A DNA stretch of 64,000 nucleotides, from positions 52,721 to 116,720 of the forward strand of contig NZ_KV804996.1 in the NCBI RefSeq assembly GCF_001811505.1, read 5' to 3'. Every line of letters starts with the position of its first letter. Within the stretch, counting starts at the first letter, position 1. Shown one piece after another: positions 47,827 through 59,922 of this stretch. The position numbers were made by a program, and so were the translations under genes. Source of the stretch: Streptococcus sp. HMSC034E03 (GTDB lineage Bacteria > Bacillota > Bacilli > Lactobacillales > Streptococcaceae). Below the pieces are notes generated by a model. It did not search any database. It was given only the letters and a program-made list of their open reading frames with translations, and was not told the DNA's origin.

Positions 47827-48984
47827 ATGAAAACAACATTTAATTTAATTGCGACTGCTGCGGCGGGTTTGGAAGCTGTAGTTGGGCGTGAAGTAAGAGA
47901 TTTGGGCTACGATTGTCAGGTTGAAAACGGTCGTGTCCGTTTTCAAGGTGATGTGAAAGCAATCATCCAAACTAACCTGTGGCTAAGAGCTGCAGATAGA
48001 ATCAAAATCGTCGTGGGAACTTTTCCTGCAAAAACATTTGAAGAACTCTTTCAAGGTGTTTTTGCTCTAGATTGGGAGAACTATCTCTCGCTTGGAGCTC
48101 GTTTCCCAATTGCCAAGGCTAAGTGTGTCAAGTCAAAATTACACAATGAGCCAAGTGTGCAGGCAATTTCTAAGAAGGCAGTTGTTAAGAAACTACAAAA
48201 ACACTATGCCCGACCAGAAGGTGTTCCCCTGATGGAGAATGGTCCAGAGTTCAAGATTGAAGTTTCCATTTTGAAAGATGTAGCGACTGTTATGATTGAT
48301 ACAACTGGGTCAAGTCTCTTTAAACGTGGTTACCGTACTGAAAAAGGTGGAGCTCCGATCAAAGAGAATATGGCAGCTGCGATTTTGCAACTGTCAAACT
48401 GGTACCCTGATAAGCCTTTGATCGATCCAACCTGTGGTTCGGGAACATTCTGTATTGAGGCGGCTATGATTGCGCGCAAGATGGCACCAGGTTTGCGTCG
48501 TTCATTTGCCTTTGAAGAGTGGAACTGGGTTAGTGACCGCTTGATTCAAGAAGTCAGAACTGAGGCAAGTAAGCAGATAGATCGAGAGATTGAACTGGAT
48601 ATTATGGGATGTGATATCGATGGTCGTATGGTAGAAATTGCTAAGGCCAATGCCCAGGCTGCAGGAGTATCTGGAGATATTCTCTTTAAGCAGATGCGTG
48701 TACAGGATTTGCGTTCCGATAAGATCAATGGAGTCATTATCTCTAACCCACCATATGGTGAACGTCTGTCAGATGATGCAGGAGTAACTAAACTTTATGC
48801 TGAAATGGGTGAGGTTTTTGAGCCTCTCAAGACGTGGAGTAAGTTTATCCTGACTAGTGACGAAGCCTTTGAAAGCAAATATGGTAGTCAGGCGGACAAA
48901 AAACGAAAACTCTACAATGGTACTTTGAAAGTTGATTTATATCAATATTTTGGTCAACGTGTCAAAAGAAATTTGACAGATTAG
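47827..48984 (+). CDS. rlmL: RlmL-type 23S rRNA (guanine-N2)-methyltransferase
   Basis: A 385-residue protein of the THUMP-methyltransferase class (YpsC/RlmL N-terminal half). The THUMP domain covers about 1-160. The SAM-binding motif is DPTCGSGTFCIEAA and the catalytic motif NPPYGERL. Unlike E. coli RlmKL it lacks the C-terminal RlmK half, as is normal in Firmicutes. Followed 12 bases later by mapZ. Confidence 0.92.
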   Translation: MKTTFNLIATAAAGLEAVVGREVRDLGYDCQVENGRVRFQGDVKAIIQTNLWLRAADRIKIVVGTFPAKTFEELFQGVFALDWENYLSLGARFPIAKAKCVKSKLHNEPSVQAISKKAVVKKLQKHYARPEGVPLMENGPEFKIEVSILKDVATVMIDTTGSSLFKRGYRTEKGGAPIKENMAAAILQLSNWYPDKPLIDPTCGSGTFCIEAAMIARKMAPGLRRSFAFEEWNWVSDRLIQEVRTEASKQIDREIELDIMGCDIDGRMVEIAKANAQAAGVSGDILFKQMRVQDLRSDKINGVIISNPPYGERLSDDAGVTKLYAEMGEVFEPLKTWSKFILTSDEAFESKYGSQADKKRKLYNGTLKVDLYQYFGQRVKRNLTD

Positions 48985-48996
48985 AAAGGAGTTGCC

Positions 48997-50460
48997 ATGG
49001 ATCCAAAGGATAAAAAAGAAGAGTTGTTAGAACCTGAGAAAATATCCCAGGAACCTCAGTTTGATTTTGAGGAAGCTAAGGATCTGACAGTTGGACAAGT
49101 TATTCGAAAAAATGAAGAAATCGAAGCAGGTGTAACTCCTGATGATACGATTTTGGACAAATACATTAAACAACACCGTGAAGAAATCGAAGCTGATAAA
49201 TTTACTAACATTCAGGCGAAGAAAGAGGAACTTCGAAGTCTAGATGATTTGCTTCAAGACGCCAAAGAAACAATTGATGAAGAGGTTGAACCAGTAGAAG
49301 AAGTCCCTGACTTAGAGATTGCTGCTGAAGAAGAGGGAGTAGCAACGGAAGAATTTCTCCTTCCGCCACTAGAGGAAACCTTGGTTATGGATAAAAATCT
49401 AGTGGAACCTGTAACTGAGCCCCTTGTTGCAGAGGATGATGAAGCTTTGCAAGAGGAACATCAATCCTTATCTCGCTCTGCTCAAGCAGAAGATGAGCCA
49501 CAAAACAAAAAGCTGTGGGTCATCTTGTCAGCTCTTTTAGCGATTATTGTCTTGATTATTGGGGGTAGCTACTACGTTTATCGTCAAATTACTCGTTCTT
49601 CTCAAGAAATTCAGTCTCAGTCATCTGATGCAGGTTTGGTAAGTAATCAAGCAATTCTCAATCAATTTAACAGTCTCTATGATACTTTTTATACTGATGA
49701 GAATAAAACTGCCCTAAAAAATAGTCAGTTTAGTCAGCTGAGTCAGCTCAAAGAGCTTTTAGATAAACTTGAGGGAGCTAGTGAGCATACTCTTGCCAAA
49801 TCAAAATACGATAGTCTTGAAACACAAATCAAAGCGGTACAAGATGTTAATGCTCAATTTGAAACACCAGCTATCACAGATGGTGTTCTAAATACAAATG
49901 CTAAAGTAAAGGCAGATGCTAAATTTACCGAAGTTAAGACAGGGAATACTGAAATTGATAAACTGCTAGCTAAGGCTATTAGTCTCGGTAAGAGTCAACT
50001 TTCAAGTTCTACAAGCTCAAGCAGTAGTCAGTCAAGTTCATCAAGCCAAGCAGAGTCAAGTTCTGTAACTGAAAGCAATGCTAGCAGCTCTGCTAATGCA
50101 TCAACCTCAGCGGGTGAAACAGCCTCAGCAAGTAATATCCTAAATAGTGGACTAGCAAGCAATGGTGTGAACCTACAAAGAAGTGTCAGTCGAGTACCGT
50201 ACAATCAAGCCGCTGTAAGTGATAGTAGTGATCCTGCTTGGACGTTTGCAGATGGTGTCCTTGAACGCATTCTTGAGACTTCGCGTGCGCGTGGCTACAT
50301 TACAGGCAACCAATACATTTTGGAACCTGTGAATATTGTTAATGGTAATGGCTACTATAATCTTTATAAACCAGATGGTACCTATCTCTTTACCCTTAAT
50401 TGTAAGACAGGTTACTTTGTAGGGAATGGTTCTGGACATGCGGATGATTTAGACTACTAG
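48997..50460 (+). CDS. mapZ: Mid-cell-anchored protein Z
   Basis: MapZ (LocZ) positions the FtsZ ring in streptococci and binds peptidoglycan. The 487 residues comprise an acidic cytoplasmic region (1-172, FtsZ-interacting start with conserved [17 protein letters not shown]), a membrane helix at 173-195, an extracellular coiled region, a serine-rich linker (about 330-375) and a conserved C-terminal domain ending DDLDY. StkP phosphorylates threonines in the cytoplasmic part in pneumococcus. Typical location before gnd. Confidence 0.95.
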   Translation: MDPKDKKEELLEPEKISQEPQFDFEEAKDLTVGQVIRKNEEIEAGVTPDDTILDKYIKQHREEIEADKFTNIQAKKEELRSLDDLLQDAKETIDEEVEPVEEVPDLEIAAEEEGVATEEFLLPPLEETLVMDKNLVEPVTEPLVAEDDEALQEEHQSLSRSAQAEDEPQNKKLWVILSALLAIIVLIIGGSYYVYRQITRSSQEIQSQSSDAGLVSNQAILNQFNSLYDTFYTDENKTALKNSQFSQLSQLKELLDKLEGASEHTLAKSKYDSLETQIKAVQDVNAQFETPAITDGVLNTNAKVKADAKFTEVKTGNTEIDKLLAKAISLGKSQLSSSTSSSSSQSSSSSQAESSSVTESNASSSANASTSAGETASASNILNSGLASNGVNLQRSVSRVPYNQAAVSDSSDPAWTFADGVLERILETSRARGYITGNQYILEPVNIVNGNGYYNLYKPDGTYLFTLNCKTGYFVGNGSGHADDLDY

Positions 50461-50536
50461 TCAAATTGTTACAAAATTCTTTCTTTTCACAGATAAACAT
50501 GATAAAATAAAACATATTAAACAAGAGGAGTGTCAC

Positions 50537-51961
50537 ATGACAAAAGCTAACTTTGGTGTTGTTGGTATGGCCGTAATGGGTCGTAACCTTGCCCTTAATA
50601 TTGAATCTCGTGGTTATACAGTTGCTATTTATAACCGTAGTAAAGAAAAAACTGAAGATGTGATTGCTTGCCACCCTGATAAAAACTTCGTGCCAAGCTA
50701 TGATATCGAAAGCTTCGTAAACTCAATTGAAAAACCACGTCGTATCATGCTTATGGTTCAAGCAGGACCTGGTACAGATGCGACCATTCAAGCCCTTCTT
50801 CCACACTTGGATAAAGGTGATATCTTGATCGATGGAGGAAATACTTTCTATAAAGATACTATTCGTCGTAATGAAGAGTTGGCTAACTCAGGTATCAACT
50901 TTATCGGTACAGGTGTATCTGGTGGTGAAAAAGGTGCCCTTGAAGGTCCTTCTATCATGCCTGGTGGACAAAAAGAAGCTTACGACTTGGTGGCTGATGT
51001 TCTTGAAGAAATCTCAGCTAAAGCACCAGAAGATGGAAAACCATGTGTGACATACATCGGTCCTGATGGAGCTGGTCACTATGTGAAAATGGTCCACAAT
51101 GGTATCGAGTACGGTGATATGCAATTGATCGCAGAAAGCTACGATCTTATGCAACACTTGCTTGGTCTTTCTGCAGAAGATATGGCTGAAATCTTTACTG
51201 AGTGGAACAAGGGTGAATTGGACAGCTACTTGATTGAAATTACAGCTGATATCCTTGGACGCAAAGACGATGAAGGTCAAGATGGACCAATCGTAGACTA
51301 CATTCTTGATGCTGCAGGTAACAAGGGAACTGGTAAATGGACTAGCCAATCAGCGCTTGACCTTGGTGTGCCATTGTCACTCATTACTGAGTCAGTATTT
51401 GCGCGTTACATCTCTACTTACAAAGAAGAGCGTGTACATGCTAGCAAGGTGCTTCCAAAACCAGCTGCTTTCAAATTTGAAGGAGATAAGGCTGAGTTGA
51501 TTGAAAAAATCCGCCAAGCCCTTTACTTCTCAAAAATCATCTCATACGCACAAGGTTTTGCTCAATTGCGTGTAGCTTCTAAAGAAAACAACTGGAACTT
51601 GCCATTTGCGGACATCGCATCTATCTGGCGTGATGGCTGTATCATCCGTTCTCGTTTCTTGCAAAAGATCACAGATGCATACAATCGTGATGCAGATCTT
51701 GCTAACCTTCTTTTGGATGAGTACTTCTTGGATGTAACTGCTAAGTACCAACAATCTGTTCGTGATATTGTAGCTCTTGCTGTTCAAGCTGGAGTACCAG
51801 TACCAACATTCTCAGCAGCTATTACTTACTTTGATAGCTACCGTTCAGCTGATCTTCCAGCTAATTTGATCCAAGCACAACGTGACTACTTTGGTGCCCA
51901 CACTTACCAACGTAAAGACAAAGAAGGAACCTTCCACTACTCTTGGTATGACGAAAAATAA
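50537..51961 (+). CDS. gnd: 6-phosphogluconate dehydrogenase, decarboxylating
   Basis: Oxidative pentose phosphate enzyme giving ribulose-5-phosphate, CO2 and NADPH. The 474 residues show the NADP Rossmann start ([15 protein letters not shown]), the [11 protein letters not shown] and GVSGGEKGA segments and the [15 protein letters not shown] signature. High codon bias. AAGAGGAG upstream. ritR follows 11 bases later and is probably cotranscribed. Confidence 0.98.
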   Translation: MTKANFGVVGMAVMGRNLALNIESRGYTVAIYNRSKEKTEDVIACHPDKNFVPSYDIESFVNSIEKPRRIMLMVQAGPGTDATIQALLPHLDKGDILIDGGNTFYKDTIRRNEELANSGINFIGTGVSGGEKGALEGPSIMPGGQKEAYDLVADVLEEISAKAPEDGKPCVTYIGPDGAGHYVKMVHNGIEYGDMQLIAESYDLMQHLLGLSAEDMAEIFTEWNKGELDSYLIEITADILGRKDDEGQDGPIVDYILDAAGNKGTGKWTSQSALDLGVPLSLITESVFARYISTYKEERVHASKVLPKPAAFKFEGDKAELIEKIRQALYFSKIISYAQGFAQLRVASKENNWNLPFADIASIWRDGCIIRSRFLQKITDAYNRDADLANLLLDEYFLDVTAKYQQSVRDIVALAVQAGVPVPTFSAAITYFDSYRSADLPANLIQAQRDYFGAHTYQRKDKEGTFHYSWYDEK

Positions 51962-51972
51962 GTAGGTCAGCC

Positions 51973-52662
51973 ATGGGGAAACGGATTTTATTACTTGAGA
52001 AAGAAAGAAATCTAGCTCATTTTTTAAGTCTGGAACTCCAAAAAGAGCAATACCGAGTTGATCAGGTAGAAGAGGGACAAAAAGCCCTCTCCATGGCTCT
52101 TCAGACAGACTATGACTTGATTTTACTGAATGCTCATCTAGGGGATATGACAGCCCAGGATTTTGCAGATAAGTTGAGTCGAACCAAGCCAGCTTCGGTT
52201 ATCATGGTCTTGGACCATCGAGAAGAATTGCAAGACCAACTTGAAACAATCCAGCGTTTCGCTGTTTCATACATCTATAAACCAATCATTATCGATGATT
52301 TGGTCAGTCGTATTTCAGCTATCTTCCGAGGTCGAGATTTCATCGACCAACACTGTAGTCAGATGAAAGTTCCGACAGCTTATCGCAATCTGCGTATGGA
52401 TGTTGAACAACATACAGTCTATCGTGGCGATGAAATGATTGCTCTCACTCGGCGTGAATATGACCTATTAGCTACCCTTATGGGAAGCAAAAAGGTTTTG
52501 ACTCGTGAACAATTGCTAGAGAGTGTCTGGAAGTATGAAAGTGCTACAGAGACCAATATCGTAGATGTCTATATCCGATATTTACGGAGCAAGATTGATG
52601 TCAAAGGTCAAAAGAGCTATATCAAAACAGTGCGTGGTGTTGGTTATACCATGCAGGAATAG
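51973..52662 (+). CDS. ritR: Orphan response regulator RitR
   Basis: Repressor of iron transport (piu) and oxidative stress regulator, 229 residues. The receiver domain (1-115) has Asn53 in place of the phosphorylated Asp (LLNAHLGDM), and the linker carries Cys128 (DQHCSQM), the known redox switch of RitR. The winged-helix DNA-binding domain (about 135-229) is of OmpR type (LTRREYDLLATLM). No kinase gene is adjacent, as expected for this orphan. Confidence 0.96.
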   Translation: MGKRILLLEKERNLAHFLSLELQKEQYRVDQVEEGQKALSMALQTDYDLILLNAHLGDMTAQDFADKLSRTKPASVIMVLDHREELQDQLETIQRFAVSYIYKPIIIDDLVSRISAIFRGRDFIDQHCSQMKVPTAYRNLRMDVEQHTVYRGDEMIALTRREYDLLATLMGSKKVLTREQLLESVWKYESATETNIVDVYIRYLRSKIDVKGQKSYIKTVRGVGYTMQE

Positions 52663-52694
52663 AAAGCAGTTGCAGTTGTGTAACTGCTTTTTTC
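52662..52694 (+). terminator. Terminator of gnd-ritR
   Basis: AAAGCAGTT/AACTGCTTT stem and six Ts, starting at the ritR stop. Confidence 0.85.
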
Positions 52695-52733
52695 AAATGG
52701 AGAAAGGGATGTCTTTTCGTTTTTTTCTTTGTA

Positions 52734-52762
52734 TTGACAGGAACGAACAGGTGTGTTACAAT
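52734..52762 (+). promoter_or_regulatory. Promoter of the choline-binding protease gene
   Basis: TTGACA and TACAAT with 17 bases between; AGGAGG follows at 52768, 9 bases before the ATG at 52783. Confidence 0.85.
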
Positions 52763-52782
52763 TTTTTAGGAGGATAAAATTA

Positions 52783-54156
52783 ATGAAGAAAACTTTTTAT
52801 AAAAAATTGGGTATTTCAATTGTTGCTAGTACTTTGTTAGCTAGTCAGCTACCGGCAGTATCTGCTTTGACTGTTATTTCTAGTACAGGTGAAGAATATG
52901 AGGTAAGTGAAACATTACAAGAGAGTCCAGGAAATAATAATTTTTCACTTCCGAATGTTTCACCAACTTATGGTAAATATTATACAAATCAGTCAGAAGT
53001 CATTATTGGTAAAAATGATTTGATTAAGATTGAGAATACTTTACAATATCCTTATTCTACATCAGCTTACGTGGAAGCAGAATTTAATGGTATGAATGCT
53101 AGTTTTAGAGGCAGTGCTAGTTTCGTAAAAGATAATATTTTGATTACAGCAGCTCATGTTGTTTATGATCGTAATTCTAGAACAGAGGCAGATTCTGTAT
53201 ATGTTATCCCTGCAGCTACTCCGAACGAAAATCCTGTAGGAAAAATAAAGGTAAAAGAAGTTCGTTATCTAAAAGAATTTCAAAACACACCTTCAAACGA
53301 GCTCACTACGTATGATTTAGCAGTTTTGATTTTGGAAGAACCAATTGGCGCTCAATTAGGTACACTAGGTCTTCCGAATAATCTAGGGAATCTTGAAGGT
53401 ACAGGCGCTACTATTACTGGATATCCAGCTGTAAATAGTGATAAGCAAATGTATACTGACTCTAAGGATATTGTAAAAGATACTGGAGATTTCCTAAAGT
53501 ATCAAATAGATACTTTAGGAGGTGCTAGTGGAGCTGGTGTATATGATAGCAGTTTTAGACTGATAGGTGTTCATGTGTCTGGTAATTCTGCTGGACAGAT
53601 GAATTATGCTGTTAAGTTAAATGAAAAGGCTTTATCATTTATCTACTCTGTTATTCAAGGACATTCTATTGATGGTTGGAAATTGATTAGTGGTACTTGG
53701 TACTATTATAAGAACAGTACTAAACAAACAGGTTGGCAAAAGATAAATGACACTTGGTACTATCTAGACGCTTCTGGTAAGATGCTCACAGATTGGCAAA
53801 AAGTATCTGGGGAATGGTATTATCTTGAATCTTCTGGCGCAATGGCAACAAGCTGGAAATATATACGTGGCAAATGGTACTATTTTGATTCCTCTGGTGA
53901 AATGGCAACGGGTTGGAAATACCTCCGAGGTAAATGGTATTACTTAGATAAGAGCAATGGAGACATGAAGACTGGTTGGTACAAAGATGGCTCAACATGG
54001 TACTATCTAGATCCTTCTAATGGAGATATGAAAACAGGTTGGATAAAAGTATCAGGTGAATGGTATTATCTCAATTCAAGTGGTGCTATGGTTACAGGTA
54101 GTCAGACGATTGATGGTAAAGTTTATAACTTTGCTTCATCTGGTAAGTGGATTTAA
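52783..54156 (+). CDS. Choline-binding V8-like (S1B) serine protease
   Basis: A 457-residue secreted surface protein. A signal peptide (1 to about 28) is followed by a trypsin/glutamyl-endopeptidase-like domain (about 70-290) with the full triad: His125 in LITAAHVVYD, Asp178 in TTYDLAVLILEEP and Ser249 in GGASGAGVYD. The C-terminal 160 residues are about eight choline-binding repeats (GW-x-x-x-x-x-x-WYYL-type), which hold the enzyme on phosphocholine of teichoic acids. The start fits AGGAGG spacing. The target is unknown; cleavage after Glu is inferred from the family. Confidence 0.9.
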   Translation: MKKTFYKKLGISIVASTLLASQLPAVSALTVISSTGEEYEVSETLQESPGNNNFSLPNVSPTYGKYYTNQSEVIIGKNDLIKIENTLQYPYSTSAYVEAEFNGMNASFRGSASFVKDNILITAAHVVYDRNSRTEADSVYVIPAATPNENPVGKIKVKEVRYLKEFQNTPSNELTTYDLAVLILEEPIGAQLGTLGLPNNLGNLEGTGATITGYPAVNSDKQMYTDSKDIVKDTGDFLKYQIDTLGGASGAGVYDSSFRLIGVHVSGNSAGQMNYAVKLNEKALSFIYSVIQGHSIDGWKLISGTWYYYKNSTKQTGWQKINDTWYYLDASGKMLTDWQKVSGEWYYLESSGAMATSWKYIRGKWYYFDSSGEMATGWKYLRGKWYYLDKSNGDMKTGWYKDGSTWYYLDPSNGDMKTGWIKVSGEWYYLNSSGAMVTGSQTIDGKVYNFASSGKWI

Positions 54157-54173
54157 TATTGGAGGGGATATAA

Positions 54174-55214
54174 GTGAAACTTTTGAAAAAAATGATGCAA
54201 GTTGCACTAACAGCATTTTTCTTTGGTTTGCTAGCTACAAATACAGTATTTGCGGATACCACGGGTGGACAGTTTGTTGATAAGGATAATAGAAAATACT
54301 ATATAAAAGATGACCACAAAGCGATCTATTGGCATAAAATAGACGGTAAAACCTACTATTTTGGTGATGGAGGAGAGATGGTTGTCGGTTGGCAATACCT
54401 AGAAATTCCTGGGACAGGTTACCGAGATAATTTATTTGATAATCAACCAGTTTTTGAAATCGGCCTTCAACCGAAGTGGTACTACTTTGGACAGGATGGG
54501 GTCCTACAAGAATTTGTTGGGTGGAAACAATTAGAGGCTAAGGATTCATTAAATGTTGGTAAAAAACATGGTGAAGGCTTTGAGGGTCCTGAAGTTCTTA
54601 AATTAGCAAACTACTACTTTGACCAAGATCATTCATTAAAAACAGGTTGGCTTTATGATCAATCAAACTGGTATTACCTAGCAAAAACAGGTTCTTCAGG
54701 AAGAGACTACCTTGGTGGAGAAAGACGTGCTGGTTGGATTAACGACAATTCAACTTGGTACTATCTTGATACAACAACTGCTGCAATGCAAACTGGATGG
54801 CAGTATCTTGGTAACAAGTGGTACTATCTCCGTTCATCAGGAGCTATGGCGACCGGTTGGTATCTAGATGGTTCAACTTGGTATTATTTAGATGCTCAAA
54901 ATGGTGATATGAAAACTAGCTGGATTTATGTCGGTAATACTTGGTATTATCTTCGTTCGTCAGGAGCTATGGTGACAGGCTGGCTTCAAGACGGCTCAAC
55001 TTGGTACTACCTCAATGCAAGTAATGGCGATATGAAGACAGGCTGGGCTTATCTTGGTAACAAGTGGTATTATCTCCGTTCATCAGGAGCTATGGCGACC
55101 GGTTGGTTCCAAGTTAATGGCAAATGGTACTATGCCTATAGTTCTGGTGCCCTAGCTGTGAATACCACAGTAGGTGGTTACTACGTCAACTATAATGGCG
55201 AGTGGGTCCAGTAA
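54174..55214 (+). CDS. Choline-binding surface protein (CbpC/CbpJ-like)
   Basis: A 346-residue secreted protein with a signal peptide (1-27, ends VFA) and choline-binding repeats over nearly its whole length. The first repeats are divergent (YYFGDGGEMVVGWQYLEIPG); the later ones, from about residue 155, are regular and nearly identical (NKWYYLRSSGAMATGW). There is no enzymatic domain. Start is GTG after GGAGGGG. It lies 17 bases after the protease gene and is presumably cotranscribed. Pneumococci carry related cbp genes at this site, between ritR and the mevalonate operon. Confidence 0.88.
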   Translation: MKLLKKMMQVALTAFFFGLLATNTVFADTTGGQFVDKDNRKYYIKDDHKAIYWHKIDGKTYYFGDGGEMVVGWQYLEIPGTGYRDNLFDNQPVFEIGLQPKWYYFGQDGVLQEFVGWKQLEAKDSLNVGKKHGEGFEGPEVLKLANYYFDQDHSLKTGWLYDQSNWYYLAKTGSSGRDYLGGERRAGWINDNSTWYYLDTTTAAMQTGWQYLGNKWYYLRSSGAMATGWYLDGSTWYYLDAQNGDMKTSWIYVGNTWYYLRSSGAMVTGWLQDGSTWYYLNASNGDMKTGWAYLGNKWYYLRSSGAMATGWFQVNGKWYYAYSSGALAVNTTVGGYYVNYNGEWVQ

Positions 55215-55220
55215 TGAAAA

Positions 55221-55254
55221 CAAGCGATTGTGAAGGAAACAATCGCTTTTTTTG
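55221..55254 (+). terminator. Terminator of the choline-binding protein operon
   Basis: AAGCGATTG/CAATCGCTT with seven Ts. Confidence 0.9.
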
Positions 55255-55306
55255 TGAAAATATAATAAAATAGAAAGGAATAAAGTTCTAAAATTTTATC
55301 TAGAAA

Positions 55307-55323
55307 CAGACGATTTTCGTCTG
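55307..55323 (+). repeat. Small hairpin before mvaK1
   Basis: CAGACG/CGTCTG with a 5-base loop, 13 bases before the start codon; it could affect translation. Confidence 0.5.
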
Positions 55324-55336
55324 ATAGTAGGATTAA

Positions 55337-56215
55337 ATGACAAAAGAAGTTGGTGTCGGTCAGGCACATAGTAAAATTATTTTAATAGGAGAGCATGCAG
55401 TCGTTTATGGCTATCCGGCCATCTCTTTGCCACTTTTAGAGGTAGAGGTGACTTGTCGGGTTGTACCGGCAGCGACACCATGGCAGCTTTTTGAAGAGGA
55501 CACCTTGTCCATGGCTGTCTATGCTTCTCTCGAGTATCTAAATATCAGAGAAGCTTGCATTCGTTGTCAAATTGACTCGGCTATTCCAGAAAAACGGGGA
55601 ATGGGTTCTTCGGCAGCCATTAGCATTGCAGCCATTCGCGCGGTATTTGATTATTTTGAAGCAGAACTTCCACATGATGTGCTAGAAATCCTGGTCAATC
55701 GCGCTGAGATGATCGCCCATATGAACCCTAGTGGACTGGATGCCAAGACTTGTCTGAGTGACCAGCCTATTCGTTTTATCAAGAATGTTGGTTTTGAAGA
55801 ACTAGCTATGGACTTGTCGGCTTATCTGGTTATTGCAGATACAGGAGTCTATGGACATACTCGTGAAGCTATTCAAGTTGTAGAGAGCAAGGGTAAGGGA
55901 GCCTTACCTTTCTTGCATGCACTAGGAGAGTTAACCCAGCAGGCAGAAGAAGCTATAAAGACAAAAGATGCCGTGAAGCTGGGAGAGATTTTAACAAAAG
56001 CACATGGAAATCTAAAAGAGATTGGGGTTAGTAGTCCTGAAGCAGATACCTTGGTTGAAACTGCTCTTCAATATGGTGCTTTAGGTGCCAAGATGAGTGG
56101 TGGTGGTCTAGGTGGTTGCATCATTGCTTTGGTAGCTGACGATTGCCAAGCTCAAGATTTAGCAGAAAGATTAGAAGAGAAAGGAGCTGTTCAGACATGG
56201 ATCGAAAGCCTGTAA
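55337..56215 (+). CDS. mvaK1: Mevalonate kinase
   Basis: Phosphorylates mevalonate, the first kinase step towards isopentenyl diphosphate. The 292-residue GHMP kinase has the GEHAVVYGYPAIS start, the ATP loop KRGMGSSAAISIA and the C-terminal motif KMSGGGLGGC. First gene of the tight mvaK1-mvaD-mvaK2-fni operon. The ribosome site (TAGGA) is weak. Confidence 0.97.
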   Translation: MTKEVGVGQAHSKIILIGEHAVVYGYPAISLPLLEVEVTCRVVPAATPWQLFEEDTLSMAVYASLEYLNIREACIRCQIDSAIPEKRGMGSSAAISIAAIRAVFDYFEAELPHDVLEILVNRAEMIAHMNPSGLDAKTCLSDQPIRFIKNVGFEELAMDLSAYLVIADTGVYGHTREAIQVVESKGKGALPFLHALGELTQQAEEAIKTKDAVKLGEILTKAHGNLKEIGVSSPEADTLVETALQYGALGAKMSGGGLGGCIIALVADDCQAQDLAERLEEKGAVQTWIESL

Positions 56216-57136
56216 CAGTACGTTCCTATGCCAATATTGCCATTATCAAATATTGGGGGAAGAAAGCAGAAAAAGAGATGGTTCCTGCGACTAGCAGTAT
56301 CTCTCTAACCTTAGAAAATATGTATACGGAGACGACACTTTCTCCTTTACCAGCAGATGCAAGCTCGGATGCTTTCTATATCAATGATCAGTTGCAAAAT
56401 GAAGCTGAACATAAAAAGATGAGTAAAATCATTGACCGCTACCGTCCTGAAGGAGCAGGGTTTGTTCGTATCGATACTAAGAACAATATGCCAACAGCAG
56501 CAGGCCTTTCTTCAAGTTCCAGTGGTTTATCTGCCTTGGTCAAAGCTTGTAACGCATATTTCCAACTTGGGCTGAATCGCAGAGAATTGGCCTTGGAAGC
56601 TAAGTTTGCATCGGGTTCTTCATCTCGTAGTTTTTATGGCCCCTTGGCAGCCTGGGACAAGGATAGTGGAGAGATTTATCCTGTCGAAACTGACTTGAAA
56701 CTAGCTATGATTATGTTGGTCTTGGAAGACCAGAAAAAACCAATTTCCAGTCGAGATGGGATGAAGCTCTGTGTCGAAACTTCTACGACTTTTGATGAGT
56801 GGATTCGTCAATCTGAACAAGATTACAAGGATATGTTAGTCTACCTCAAGGAAAATGACTTTAAAAAAGTTGGGGAATTAACAGAGAAGAATGCTCTAGC
56901 TATGCATGCGACGACAAAGACAGCAACTCCATCCTTCTCATATCTGACAGATGCGAGTTATGAGGCTATGGATTTCGTTCGTCAGCTTAGAGAACAAGGT
57001 GAATCTTGCTACTTTACCATGGATGCGGGGCCTAATGTCAAGGTTCTTTGTTTAGAAAAAGACTTGGAACATTTGTCAGAACTCTTAGGCCAACGCTACC
57101 GATTGATCGTATCAAAAACAAAGGATTTGAGCCAAG

Positions 57137-57150
<14 letters not shown>
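56197..57150 (+). CDS. mvaD: Diphosphomevalonate decarboxylase
   Basis: ATP-dependent decarboxylation of 5-diphosphomevalonate to isopentenyl diphosphate. The 317 residues start MDRKPVTVRSYANIAIIKYWGK (in part), with the serine-rich loop AAGLSSSSSGLSAL and the catalytic Asp region MDAGPNVKVL. The start was set by AAAGGAG 9 bases upstream, giving a 19-base overlap with mvaK1. An in-frame extension into mvaK1 is rejected. Confidence 0.97.
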
Positions 57151-59129
<1,979 letters not shown>

Positions 59130-59160
59130 GGAGGTCGGGATTTTAGTCCCGACCTCTTTA
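59130..59160 (+). terminator. Terminator of the mevalonate operon
   Basis: GAGGTCGGGA/TCCCGACCTC, 10 pairs, then TTTAT. Confidence 0.85.
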
Positions 59161-59223
59161 TCATTCCTCAGACGGATGTGACTTTTGGGATTTGTGATAC
59201 AATTAAATAGAGAGGACGGTTAC

Positions 59224-59922
59224 ATGCGAAAATTTCAAATTTTTCTATTTATTGAAGCTTGTTTATTGACAGGAGCTCTGATTATGATGGTATCAGAGCA
59301 TTTTTCCCGTTTTCTACTTATTTTGCTCTTGTTTTTACTGCTGATTCGATACTATACTGGAAGACAGGGAAACAATTTCATTTTAGTGGCAGTGAGCATC
59401 CTATTTTTCTTTATCATCATGCTTAATCCCTTTGTCATTTTAGCCATCTTTGTGGCTTTGATTTATAGTTTCTTCCTGCTTTACCCTATGATGAATCAGG
59501 AAAGGGAAGATACCAATCTGTTTTTTGAAGAAGTAGTGACGGTAAAGAGGGAGAAAAATCGCTGGTTTGGAAATCTACACCACTTCTCAAGTTACCAGAC
59601 TTGTTGTTTTGATGATATCAATCTTTTTCGTCTCATGGGGAAAGATACCATTCATCTAGAACATGTCATTTTAAGCAACCATGATAATGTTATCATCTTG
59701 AGAAAACTGGTCGGTACGACTAGAATTATTGTACCAGTGGATGTAGAAGTCAGCCTTAGCGTCAATTCTCTGTACGGAGATTTAACCTTTTTTGACCAGC
59801 CTAAACGTGCTTTACGTAATGAACAATTCCATCAAGAAACTAGAGATTATCTCAAGAGTCCTAAGAGTGTTAAGGTATTTTTGACAACCATGGTTGGAGA
59901 TGTTGAGGTGGTGAGAGGATGA
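59224..59922 (+). CDS. liaF: LiaF-like regulator of the LiaSR system
   Basis: A 232-residue membrane protein that keeps the LiaS kinase inactive without envelope stress. The N-terminal third has closely packed membrane helices, followed by the conserved LiaF C-terminal domain (NLHHFSSYQTCCFDDINLFRLMGKD in part). The start codon with AGAGG 9 bases upstream was chosen over a longer frame. Its stop overlaps the liaS start (ATGA). Confidence 0.92.
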   Translation: MRKFQIFLFIEACLLTGALIMMVSEHFSRFLLILLLFLLLIRYYTGRQGNNFILVAVSILFFFIIMLNPFVILAIFVALIYSFFLLYPMMNQEREDTNLFFEEVVTVKREKNRWFGNLHHFSSYQTCCFDDINLFRLMGKDTIHLEHVILSNHDNVIILRKLVGTTRIIVPVDVEVSLSVNSLYGDLTFFDQPKRALRNEQFHQETRDYLKSPKSVKVFLTTMVGDVEVVRG

